This document shows positions 25,470-32,567 of a DNA stretch of 64,000 nucleotides, in pieces. The stretch is from positions 3,231,501 to 3,295,500 of the forward strand of contig NC_012491.1 in assembly GCF_000010165.1 (NCBI RefSeq), written 5' to 3'. The DNA is from Brevibacillus brevis NBRC 100599. Its GTDB lineage: Bacteria; Bacillota; Bacilli; Brevibacillales; Brevibacillaceae. Position numbers and translations under genes: made by a program. The notes below the pieces were generated by a model. That model saw nothing but the letters and a program-made list of their open reading frames with translations. It made no database searches and was not told where the DNA came from. How positions within the stretch are numbered: position 1 is the stretch's first letter; every line of letters begins with the position of its first letter.

Positions 25470-25916
25470 ATGTCTGAAATCGAATACGACGACGATCACG
25501 GTAATTCGGAAAAAAGAAATCACAAACGCCCAAGAAGAAATACGGTGAGAACGACCGGTATTTTGCAAAACAACCTCGCCCGTGCTCTCACCGCTCACCT
25601 CGACCTGGTAAATCTGAACACAGAACCGGTTGAAGTACGTGTGCAAGTATTAAACTGGGGTAACGCAGTTACACAAACGAATCCAGTTAGCACCTTGCTT
25701 GACATCACGCAATTTATCCCTGCGAATACTCGCACTGCTTTCAATGCGCTGATCCCCGCTTCTTTCCACTATGAAGTCCGCCTTACCGTAGCAGAAAACA
25801 ACAGAAATGTCCTTCTCACCACTTATGGCCGTACTACTATCGGCGGCGGTCAAGTTGTTGGTCTTACCGTTCTTGACAGTCAGTTCCAAACTGTCGAAAT
25901 CGAAACTTGTATTTAA
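25470..25916 (+). CDS. Hypothetical, possibly spore-surface, beta-rich protein
   Basis: A 148-residue protein not recognised as a named family. The first 30 residues are charged (EYDDDHGNSEKRNHKRPRRN) and without signal peptide; the rest is beta-rich with repeated hydrophobic alternation (HLDLVNLNTEPVEVRVQVLN, then FHYEVRLTVAENNRNVLLTT). It resembles the jelly-roll-like surface proteins found in coats or exosporia, but this is only by feel. GGAGTG lies 7-8 nt before the ATG and a strong terminator follows, so it is a real, single-gene unit. Confidence 0.65.
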   Translation: MSEIEYDDDHGNSEKRNHKRPRRNTVRTTGILQNNLARALTAHLDLVNLNTEPVEVRVQVLNWGNAVTQTNPVSTLLDITQFIPANTRTAFNALIPASFHYEVRLTVAENNRNVLLTTYGRTTIGGGQVVGLTVLDSQFQTVEIETCI

Positions 25917-25937
25917 CTATCTTGCAGGAAGAAAATG

Positions 25938-25972
25938 AGGAATTATGGTGGGACGCCATAGTTCCTTTTTTT
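25938..25972 (+). terminator. Strong intrinsic terminator
   Basis: AGGAATTATGG pairs with CCATAGTTCCT, and seven Ts follow. It lies 22 nt after the stop of the preceding gene. Confidence 0.85.
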
Positions 25973-26085
25973 ATCCATTCGCATGCAGGAAAGGCGCTTG
26001 GGACGATCCCAACACCTTTTTGCTTCTACGACCACGACAAAAAAAGAAACTGCCCTCGAAAGGACAGTTTCTTTGAAAAGGAGAC

Positions 26086-26289
26086 TTACAGTTTTACTAC
26101 GTTCTCAGCTTGTGGGCCACGGTTGCCTTGAACGATGTTGAATTGAACTTTTTGACCTTCGTCCAAAGTTTTGAAACCGTCACCTTGGATTGCGCTGAAG
26201 TGTACGAATACATCGTCTCCGCCTTCTACTTGAATGAAACCGAAACCTTTTTCTGCGTTAAACCATTTTACTGTTCCGTTCGTTTGCAT
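26086..26289 (-). CDS. Cold-shock protein
   Basis: A 67-residue single cold-shock domain. RNP1 is KGFGFIQV (near residue 14) and RNP2 is VFVHFSAI (near 27), both intact, so it should bind single-stranded RNA and act as an RNA chaperone. GGAGG lies 9 nt before the ATG at 26289. The region upstream is rich in inverted repeats (26353-26410), which could be the structured leader typical of csp genes. It is close to Bacillus CspB/CspD; which paralogue cannot be told. Confidence 0.95.
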   Translation of the reverse strand: MQTNGTVKWFNAEKGFGFIQVEGGDDVFVHFSAIQGDGFKTLDEGQKVQFNIVQGNRGPQAENVVKL

Positions 26290-26352
26290 TTGAAAAAACC
26301 TCCAAAAATTGATTTTGAATATGCTAGTCATATTTACCGAAGCAAATAAAGC

Positions 26353-26410
26353 TCACATATCATGAAGAAATACCAGATCATGTGCGATGATACGCCTTCA
26401 TGATATGTGA
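26353..26410. repeat. Perfect 15-bp inverted repeat with nested stem
   Basis: TCACATATCATGAAG (26353-26367) and CTTCATGATATGTGA (26396-26410) are exact inverse complements with a 28-nt loop; inside it ATCAT-GTGCG-ATGAT forms a second stem. On the minus strand it lies 8 nt after a 53-residue ORF and 63 nt before the csp start, so it may be a terminator (TTTATTTG follows), a leader structure, or both. Confidence 0.75.
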
Positions 26411-26417
26411 ATTTTAC

Positions 26418-26579
26418 CTACCCGGCAAAAATGTGAATGTCATAGGACGGAACTGCAAAATAAAAAACTAAACCTTTTGAAAACCTAAAACAATGAAAGC
26501 CCTTCCTCTCTTCCATCCTTGCGGCTCCGATGACCGCGCCAGTGTGAATCGGGGATCCAAAAATGTTATCCATCAGCAT
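26418..26579 (-). CDS. Small hypothetical ORF, 53 residues
   Basis: The minus strand has ATG-CTG-ATG at 26579 preceded by CGAGGTG 5 nt upstream, giving MLMDNIFGSPIHTGAVIGAA and then about 33 residues with a hydrophobic FYFAVPSYDIHIFAG end. No family is recognised. Support is the good ribosome site, the absence of other genes on this stretch, and the inverted repeat just after its stop. The first part (GSPIHTGAVIGAA) looks orderly, as in real small proteins. Confidence 0.45.
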   Translation of the reverse strand: MLMDNIFGSPIHTGAVIGAARMEERKGFHCFRFSKGLVFYFAVPSYDIHIFAG

Positions 26580-26719
26580 ACAAACACCTCGATGAATGAT
26601 TAGGTATCAATTTTTCAAGTAGCAACCTCATTCTACCATGGTTGTCCAAAAAAAGCAACGGTTCACCCTTATTCTGGACGAAGCGGGACTCTGATACAAT
26701 AGGATTGGGAGGGATTACA

Positions 26720-27064
26720 TTGCAAAATCATATTTTGACAACCATTCAATTATCCGAAATGCTTGAAAAGAAAGTCCCCGTACTTTTATTGGACGTACGC
26801 GACGCCGAGAAATTTGTTTCTGGCAGCCTCGTTCACGAAAACGCATCGACGCAAAACGTCCCCTATCTTCTTATGAAAGAACAGGACAAGCCGCTTGTTG
26901 AAGAAACCGAAAAACTCGCGCAAAATGTGCAAATCGTTACCTTATGTACAACAGGTAACAAAGCTCAAAAAGCTGCAGCTCTCCTTCGTGAGCATGGTTT
27001 TCATGCAAATGCATTGGAAGGCGGCTTAACTGCCTGGAAGGAACAATTAAACGAAACGAAATGA
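26720..27064 (+). CDS. Rhodanese-domain protein
   Basis: A 114-residue single rhodanese domain, beginning at TTG 26720 because GGGAGGG lies 6 nt upstream (a longer frame opens at 26642). The domain shows VLLLDVRDAEKFVSGSL near residue 21 and the active-site loop LCTTGNKAQKAA near residue 76, with the sulfur-carrying Cys. It ends in the typical EGGLTAWK. It may transfer sulfur from thiosulfate or another donor, in the cytoplasm. The loop CTTGNKA lacks the usual Arg, so specificity may be changed. It stands alone. Confidence 0.85.
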   Translation: MQNHILTTIQLSEMLEKKVPVLLLDVRDAEKFVSGSLVHENASTQNVPYLLMKEQDKPLVEETEKLAQNVQIVTLCTTGNKAQKAAALLREHGFHANALEGGLTAWKEQLNETK

Positions 27065-27157
27065 GCCTAATTTATCAACGATTCTAGCTATTTGCCATAT
27101 ATTACTCCTTTATTTCGATTGGGATTGTTTGATATCGTTGTTCATGCCAAACGAAAT

Positions 27158-27290
27158 AAGCCGAGACTTCCTCTTTGAAAAGGAAGTGCGGGGGACTTTT
27201 TTGTGGATGAGCTATTCCACATTGGGGTGAATCGCCGAACTGGCGTAGGGTTGTTTCCTCAATCCGAATCCGACAACTAACCTCGTAGGC
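27158..27290 (+). promoter_or_regulatory. c-di-AMP riboswitch (ydaO-yuaA type)
   Basis: The 3' part contains the conserved run AATCCGAATCCGACAACTAA followed by CCTCGTAGGC, and before it GGGGTGAATCGCC and TAGGGTTG. These are the hallmark of the ydaO-yuaA aptamer, which binds c-di-AMP and usually turns gene expression off. The 5' half has GAGACTTCCTCTTTGAAAAG pairing with GGAAGT, then GCGGGGGAC. The aptamer stops 8 nt before the Shine-Dalgarno of the CAP-domain gene; I see no separate terminator hairpin. The target, a secreted wall-associated protein, is a typical member of the regulon. Confidence 0.85.
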
Positions 27291-27313
27291 AAAAAAAAGG
27301 AGAGATTTGTTTT

Positions 27314-28105
27314 ATGAAACGTTTTGGTTCTGTTACAATCGCGATGACTCTTGGTCTGGGCTTGGCTTTGACAGGGTTTGCTTCTTCTGCTTCCGCAGCA
27401 TCTAACTGCCCATTGAAGAACGGACAATTCCAATTCAATGTGGGTCAAAATATGGGACAATTCCAAAAAGCACCAAATGCTCAACAGTTCCTTAACTTTT
27501 TCCAAAAGCAAGGCTTTGTTCCTGGCCAGCCACAAGCAGTACAGCTGATGCAACCTGTTAAGCAAGGACAAGCTACACCTGTACAACAACCATGCCCGTA
27601 TCAACCAGGATCTTTCCAACAAGCACCCGTACAACAAGCGCCAGTACAACAAGCGCCAGTACAAACAGCACCAGCACAACCTACCAATAATGTCACTGAG
27701 CCTGCCGCTCCAGTAAATCAAGCGGATCAAGCTAAGACGGGTGATTTTGCGAAACAAGTCGCGGATTTGGTAAACCAAGAACGTGCAAAAGCAGGTCTCA
27801 AGCCTGTTCAAATGGATGCAACACTGTCCAAAGTAGCTTTGGCTAAAGCACAAGATATGTCTGCTAACAACTATTTTGACCACAACAGCCCAACGTACGG
27901 TTCCCCATTTGACATGATGAAGCAGTATGGCATTCAATACTCGACTGCAGGTGAGAATATCGCCATGGGTCAACAGAGTCCACAAGAAGTCATGCAACAA
28001 TGGATGAACAGTGAAGGCCACCGCCAAAACATTATGAACCCTGACTTCACAAAAATTGGTGTAGGCTTCACAAATGGCTACTGGGTACAAGAATTTATCG
28101 GGTAA
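27314..28105 (+). CDS. Secreted CAP/SCP-domain protein (YkwD-like)
   Basis: A 263-residue protein with a clear signal peptide (core TLGLGLALTGFASS, cleaved after ASA near residue 29). A Gln/Pro-rich linker (residues 70-135) contains three QQAPV repeats encoded by near-identical 15-nt units at about 27614-27665. The C-terminal 125 residues form the CAP domain: LVNQERAKAGLKPV, YFDHNSPTYGSPFDM, AGENIAMG and the HRQNIMNPDFTKIGVG motif. In Bacillus such proteins are found at the spore or cell wall; no enzyme activity is established. AAGGAGAG sits 8 nt before the ATG, close behind a c-di-AMP aptamer. Confidence 0.92.
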   Translation: MKRFGSVTIAMTLGLGLALTGFASSASAASNCPLKNGQFQFNVGQNMGQFQKAPNAQQFLNFFQKQGFVPGQPQAVQLMQPVKQGQATPVQQPCPYQPGSFQQAPVQQAPVQQAPVQTAPAQPTNNVTEPAAPVNQADQAKTGDFAKQVADLVNQERAKAGLKPVQMDATLSKVALAKAQDMSANNYFDHNSPTYGSPFDMMKQYGIQYSTAGENIAMGQQSPQEVMQQWMNSEGHRQNIMNPDFTKIGVGFTNGYWVQEFIG

Positions 28106-28123
28106 CACGCTTTGCACGAAACG

Positions 28124-28159
28124 AAAAGCCGGTGTCTCTTAATCGAGACCCGGCTTTTT
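28124..28159. terminator. Bidirectional terminator
   Basis: AAAAGCCGGTGTCTC pairs with GAGACCCGGCTTTTT around a 6-nt loop. Tracts of T flank on both strands, so it can end the CAP gene and the small minus-strand ORF at 28170. Confidence 0.85.
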
Positions 28160-28169
28160 CGTGTAGACA

Positions 28170-28322
28170 TTAATCCGGCTGTGTTTCAGAAGCCTGTTTT
28201 TTGGGGGTACAGCAGCTTTCCTGCTCATCTAGCAAAGCAACGTCCTTTTGATTCATTTCTTGCTTGGTTGGGTAAGCAGATACTTGCTGCAGCTCGGCAT
28301 TGACATCAGACGATTGTTTCAC
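28170..28322 (-). CDS. Small hypothetical ORF, 50 residues, Cys-Cys motif
   Basis: From GTG at 28322 the minus strand encodes a 50-residue polar protein with LDEQESCCTPKK near residue 31 and a Gln-rich first half (VNAELQQVSA, TKQEMNQKD). GAGGGGG lies 8 nt upstream of the GTG. Its stop lies 11 nt before a strong bidirectional terminator. No family is recognised; the vicinal Cys pair could bind metal or form disulfides. The gap between the CAP and homoserine dehydrogenase genes would otherwise be empty. Confidence 0.5.
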   Translation of the reverse strand: MKQSSDVNAELQQVSAYPTKQEMNQKDVALLDEQESCCTPKKQASETQPD

Positions 28323-28422
28323 CCGTATGGCCCCCTCGCCGTTTTTGGTGGTGCATCCCTAGTATGCACGCGGTTCTAAACGACTCATTCCTAAGGAACA
28401 CTGGAAGCACATGCGAATGAAC

Positions 28423-29433
28423 CTATCTGCTAATAATATGTTCAAGGTCTTTTAAGGCAGCCGCTGCTGCCGCGACAGGATCTGATTTTCCTCCAACGAC
28501 CAATAAATCCCCCATAACATCTGTTTCTACCCGGATGGCTTTTGTCGTACCTGATACGGATGCAAACGGATGGGTAAAATCTACCGCACACAGCTCAACT
28601 GCTACAGAAACCGTACCATTCGCTTCCTTTTGGATCGTTCCGATCAGCTTGGGAATCTTCGCATGCTTTTTCCACGTCTCGATTTGTAACAAGGTTATTT
28701 CGCGAATACTTGCGCGTTCGATATCGGTTAGATTTACTTGCCCGCCAAAAGCAGCGTTTGCCAGGATCGTGAGCTTCGAAGCTGTATCCCAACCATCGAT
28801 ATCGTAGGAGGGATCCGGTTCGGCAATCCCCATCTTCTGAGCGAGCTCGACTGCTTCTGTACAGGTGAGCCCCTCTTCCATCATTTTTGTGAGCACGAAG
28901 TTCGTCGTTCCCGTAAAAATACCTTCGACTCGTTTTACTTCACAGCCTGCCAAGTTATACTGCAAAAGATCGATCGTCGGCAGAGCTGCTGCTGTTGCCC
29001 CACTAATTTTCAACGCGGTACCATGTTTTTTGGCAAGAGCGGCCAAACCAGCATAATCAACAACAAGCGCACCTTTTGAAATCGCGATCGCATGCATGGC
29101 ATTCTCCAATGCATACCGAATATAAGTCAGACCAGGTCCCCCCTCTTTTTCAGATGGACCTGCCTCGATGAGTACGTCTGCTTGAACTGATTTGATAAAT
29201 TCCAGCGCGTTCCAAGATGCGTTCCCTGCTTGTTTTGTATGAGCATAGTTTGCCCATTTCCCTGAATCGATTCCGTTCTCATCATAGAGGCCGGAGGATG
29301 AACGAACGATTCCCACGAGTCTGACATCTGCTTCATATAGCTCGCGGTACCGCTCCCGTCGCTGTTCCAGCAGTCTGGCTACCTGCTGTCCTACTGTTCC
29401 GAAGCCTGTCACCATAATATTCCAACGTTTCAT
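28423..29433 (-). CDS. Homoserine dehydrogenase, short form
   Basis: A 336-residue NAD(P)-dependent dehydrogenase of the homoserine dehydrogenase family, without the C-terminal ACT domain seen in Hom of Bacillus (about 430 residues). The Rossmann motif TGFGTVGQQVARLL is at residue 9, the catalytic part has GIFTGTTNFVLTKMMEEG and AEPDPSYDIDGWDTASKL, with the conserved Asp and Lys. It reduces aspartate semialdehyde to homoserine for Thr and Met, or acts on a related substrate. Lack of ACT suggests no threonine feedback. AAGGAGA precedes the ATG. It is next to peptide deformylase (30-nt gap), on the same strand. Confidence 0.85.
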   Translation of the reverse strand: MKRWNIMVTGFGTVGQQVARLLEQRRERYRELYEADVRLVGIVRSSSGLYDENGIDSGKWANYAHTKQAGNASWNALEFIKSVQADVLIEAGPSEKEGGPGLTYIRYALENAMHAIAISKGALVVDYAGLAALAKKHGTALKISGATAAALPTIDLLQYNLAGCEVKRVEGIFTGTTNFVLTKMMEEGLTCTEAVELAQKMGIAEPDPSYDIDGWDTASKLTILANAAFGGQVNLTDIERASIREITLLQIETWKKHAKIPKLIGTIQKEANGTVSVAVELCAVDFTHPFASVSGTTKAIRVETDVMGDLLVVGGKSDPVAAAAAALKDLEHIISR

Positions 29434-29463
29434 GAGTCAATCTCCTTGCTGTTTATGCTTCGT

Positions 29464-29991
29464 TTATTTCCACCATTTTTTTCTATTTTTATCTTGTATC
29501 CTGTGCAAATCCTTGCGATTCAATTTCTTTCCTGTTTTTGCCGAGTAGAGCTCTTCCGTATGATCAATAAACAATATTCCTTCCAAATGGTCCATCTCGT
29601 GCTGAATACACCGAGCAAGGAAATCTTCGGCTTCGATTGTCTTTGTTTCTCCTTGGCGGTTCAGCGTCTGGACTTTGACATAATTCGCCCGACGTACAAT
29701 TCCGAAAACACCTGGTATCGAAAGACAAGCTTCCTGCCCTACCTGCTCACCTGATTTTTCCATCAACACCGGATTGATTAGTTCAATCAAGCCGCTGCCG
29801 CAATCCATGACAACCAAACGCTTTGGGATACCAATCTGGATCGCAGACAAGCCTGCTCGACCTTTCGCAGCATAAATGGTTTGGACCATATCATCCAATA
29901 TCTTTTCAACCTGCGGAGTAATGGATTGTACTCTTTTTGAAGTTTCACGCAAGATAGGGTCCCCCAGGCGAACGATCATACGTTCAGCCAT
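29464..29991 (-). CDS. def: Peptide deformylase, divergent
   Basis: A 175-residue PDF that removes formyl from new N-terminal methionine. Motif 3, QHEMDHLEG, with the metal-binding histidines and catalytic Glu, is intact near residue 133; motif 2 reads EACLSIPG where most have EGCLS; motif 1 reads KGRAGLSAIQIG where most have GxGLAAxQ, with one additional residue. The core metal ligands and the Gln remain, so it may work. It could be a second PDF of the cell. Start ATG lies behind GGGAGGGAGAAGG and the gene precedes the homoserine dehydrogenase gene. Confidence 0.88.
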   Translation of the reverse strand: MAERMIVRLGDPILRETSKRVQSITPQVEKILDDMVQTIYAAKGRAGLSAIQIGIPKRLVVMDCGSGLIELINPVLMEKSGEQVGQEACLSIPGVFGIVRRANYVKVQTLNRQGETKTIEAEDFLARCIQHEMDHLEGILFIDHTEELYSAKTGKKLNRKDLHRIQDKNRKKWWK

Positions 29992-30119
29992 TTCCTTCTC
30001 CCTCCCGCATTACTCAGTTTTCGATTTCAAGGTAGCAAATCAGGTCCTCGCTGTCAAAAAGAACCTCGCAAAATCTGAAATATCCCGTTAGGCAAGGGTG
30101 ACAAATGCATGTAGATACG

Positions 30120-30141
30120 CTATCTTTATTGGTAAAGATAG
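30120..30141. promoter_or_regulatory. 22-bp inverted repeat before the aminotransferase
   Basis: CTATCTTTA-TTGG-TAAAGATAG is a perfect 9-bp inverted repeat, about 30 nt before the ribosome site. It may be an operator or a leader hairpin. Confidence 0.55.
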
Positions 30142-30169
30142 ATGTTTGTATATGAAAAGGGAGGCTACC

Positions 30170-31477
30170 ATGCATTCATTGGCATCAACGCTGAACGAAA
30201 CCATCCAACGAGAAAACCCGCACGTGTATGAAATGCTGTCCGATATCGCCAAGCTGATCTATTTCCCAAAAGAGGGGATTCTCAGCCAATCGGCAGAAGC
30301 GAAAGCAAAAGCGAAAAAGTACAACGCAACCATCGGGATTGCACTGGAAAACGGTCAACCGATGCACCTTAAGGTCATCCAAGATAACCTGTCTGCTTAC
30401 CAGCCAAAAGACATTTACGAATATGCGCCCCCAGCTGGAAAGCCTGAGCTGCGTGCTGCATGGCGTAAAAAAATGATCGAGGAACAGCCTTCACTGGCTA
30501 ATCATACGTTCAGTAATCCTATCGTTACAAACGCTTTGACGCATGGCCTGAGCATCGTGTCGGATTTGTTCGCTGACAGCGGCGACAGTGTCATCATCCC
30601 GGACAAAAACTGGGAAAACTACGAGCTTACTTTTTCGATCCGCCGTGGTGCGGAAATGGTCTATTACCCATTATATAACGACGAGATGAAATTTAATGCT
30701 GCTGCTTTGCGTGATGCCATTCTCGCACAAAAAGACAAAGGCAAAGCCATCGTCGTACTCAACTTTCCGAATAACCCAACAGGCTATACACCAGGTCCAG
30801 AGGAAGGAAAACAAATCATCGCTGCGCTCAAAGAAGGCGCAGAGGCTGGAATCAACATTGTTGCGGTGACAGATGACGCGTACTTCGGCTTGTTCTTCGA
30901 GGATTCGATGCACGAATCTCTCTTCGCGGGCCTGTGCGATGTTCACCCTCGCATTCTGCCTGTAAAAGTAGATGGTGCTACCAAAGAGGATTACGTATGG
31001 GGCTTCCGCGTTGGCTTCATTACGTATGCATCCCCGTCCAGCGACTTGCTCAGCGCTTTGGAGCAGAAGACAATGGGAATCATCCGCGCGACTCTTTCCA
31101 GCGGATCACATCCTTCCCAAACGTTTGTCCTGCAAGCAATCACCGCACCGGAGTACAAAGCACAGAAGCAGGAGAAATTTGATATCATGAAAGGCCGCGC
31201 CAACCGCACCAAGGAAGTTCTCGACAGCAGTAAATACGATGACGTGTGGACGTACTATCCATTCAACTCCGGCTACTTCATGTGCCTCAAGCTAAAGACT
31301 GTCGAAGCAGAAACATTGCGCCAGCACTTGCTGGAACAGTATGGCGTGGGTACGATCGCTCTCGGTCAAACCGATTTGCGCATTGCCTTCTCTTGCATTG
31401 AAGAAGAAAACATTGCGGACTTGTTCGAATTAGTCTACAGCGGTGTGAAAGATTTGGAAAATGCATTGACCAAATAA
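30170..31477 (+). CDS. Class I/II PLP-dependent aminotransferase
   Basis: A 435-residue fold-type I enzyme. Features are the substrate-side GYTPGPEE after NFPNNPT near residue 200, the VTDDAYFGLF cofactor loop near 243, and DYVWGFRVGFITY near 285 where the PLP lysine would be expected from DGATKEDYVWG (K282 region). It transfers amino groups between an amino acid and a 2-oxo acid; the substrate is not clear. The start at 30170 follows GGGAGG 6 nt upstream; the track frame from 30098 lacks a ribosome site. A 22-bp inverted repeat is upstream and a terminator follows. Confidence 0.85.
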   Translation: MHSLASTLNETIQRENPHVYEMLSDIAKLIYFPKEGILSQSAEAKAKAKKYNATIGIALENGQPMHLKVIQDNLSAYQPKDIYEYAPPAGKPELRAAWRKKMIEEQPSLANHTFSNPIVTNALTHGLSIVSDLFADSGDSVIIPDKNWENYELTFSIRRGAEMVYYPLYNDEMKFNAAALRDAILAQKDKGKAIVVLNFPNNPTGYTPGPEEGKQIIAALKEGAEAGINIVAVTDDAYFGLFFEDSMHESLFAGLCDVHPRILPVKVDGATKEDYVWGFRVGFITYASPSSDLLSALEQKTMGIIRATLSSGSHPSQTFVLQAITAPEYKAQKQEKFDIMKGRANRTKEVLDSSKYDDVWTYYPFNSGYFMCLKLKTVEAETLRQHLLEQYGVGTIALGQTDLRIAFSCIEEENIADLFELVYSGVKDLENALTK

Positions 31478-31491
31478 CAAGCTCTATTGCA

Positions 31492-31530
31492 AAAGCGTCT
31501 TGACCTCGTGTCAGGGCGCTTTCGTTTTCC
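31492..31530 (+). terminator. Terminator of the aminotransferase gene
   Basis: AAAGCG (31492-31497) with imperfect inner pairing closes onto CGCTTT (31517-31522), and CGTTTTCCTTT follows. Confidence 0.6.
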
Positions 31531-31597
31531 TTTATAAAAAAAGACCCGGATACCCACGAAATAAAAATGCGAGGGTTTCCGAGACCTTATCATCAAG

Positions 31598-32506
31598 CTA
31601 TTTCCATTCGCTTTCCATCGACGTACGTATACGACGAGGCTGCTGTGTACCGATAAAAATGGAGGCAAGCACCAGGATCATCCCCACCCCATGCAACCAA
31701 GTAAATGCTTCATTCAAGAAAAAGACAGCCACGAGAGCAGCACTTATCGGCATCATTCCGGTGAACAAGCCCGCTTTGGATGCCTCCACCTTCTCCACCC
31801 CTTTGTACCAGAGAAAGAAGGATAGGACACTGGCCGTAACCGCATAGTACACAAGAAGCCACCAGACATTTGCAGGTACGGCACTCCAATCAAACCGCAA
31901 GCTTTCCCAGATCGCAAACGGAAGAAACAAGACAAAGCTGATGACATTAATCGCAGCCGTCATTTGAAAAGGCGTAATTTTCCCAGACAGTCTTTTGGCG
32001 AAAATCGTGAAAAGCGCTTCGCTGACGACTGCAAAAAATACGAACAAATTGCCAAGCATACTTACCCAGTTTTGCTCCACTCCGCTACCTGTGAACGTAA
32101 TGAAGCCGATGCCGCCGACTGAAAGACCGATTGCCACTAAGCTGTTGGCCTGTAATTTTTCTTTGAGAATCCAGAACGAAAACAAAGCGATGCAGGCAGG
32201 TACTGTACTCGTAATGATACCCGCGGCAGTAGCAGTCGTCCACTGAACGCCGTACAGCATGCAAATACTAAACAGAAACACGCCGAAAAACGACTGCCAG
32301 AATAGCACCTTGCCTTCCTCACGGCTCCAAGACGTTTTCCATTCTCCACGCATAGCGAGCAACGGCAATAGGATGACGATCGCAAGCAAAAAGCGCAGCT
32401 CCGAAAACAAAAACACGGGAACATGGGAAACAATTTCTTTCCCGATGGAGATGTTGCTTCCAACCAAGGCCATAGCCAAGGCTAACTGTATGTAAGCGAA
32501 CAGCAT
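31598..32506 (-). CDS. EamA-family (DMT) transporter
   Basis: A 302-residue membrane protein with ten predicted segments in two EamA repeats (first repeat around residues 1-140, second from about 150). Landmarks are RFLLAIVILLPLLAM near residue 38 and the ITSTVPACIALFSFWIL motif near residue 98. EamA proteins export amino acids, nucleosides or other metabolites; the substrate here is unknown. GGGGGAAG lies upstream of the ATG. It stands next to the acyltransferase gene without overlap (62 nt). Confidence 0.85.
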   Translation of the reverse strand: MLFAYIQLALAMALVGSNISIGKEIVSHVPVFLFSELRFLLAIVILLPLLAMRGEWKTSWSREEGKVLFWQSFFGVFLFSICMLYGVQWTTATAAGIITSTVPACIALFSFWILKEKLQANSLVAIGLSVGGIGFITFTGSGVEQNWVSMLGNLFVFFAVVSEALFTIFAKRLSGKITPFQMTAAINVISFVLFLPFAIWESLRFDWSAVPANVWWLLVYYAVTASVLSFFLWYKGVEKVEASKAGLFTGMMPISAALVAVFFLNEAFTWLHGVGMILVLASIFIGTQQPRRIRTSMESEWK

Positions 32507-32567
32507 GACGACCCGCTTCCCCCTTCAACCTCCTACCATTCTCTGCATCTGGCCAAACTGCCTGCGA

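Noticed and set aside
27171..27187. Hairpin ACTTCCT...AGGAAGT as a terminator of the rhodanese gene
   Set aside because: It is part of the c-di-AMP aptamer (a conserved stem) and is not followed by a T-tract.
27614..27670. Short tandem repeats that could be read as a CRISPR-like array
   Set aside because: They are in-frame QQAPV codons in the CAP protein linker, 15 nt long and without spacers.
27212..28117. A 301-codon open frame antisense to the CAP-domain gene
   Set aside because: It is the mirror of a repetitive Gln/Pro-rich coding region, has no ribosome site and no protein-like pattern, and overlaps the aptamer.
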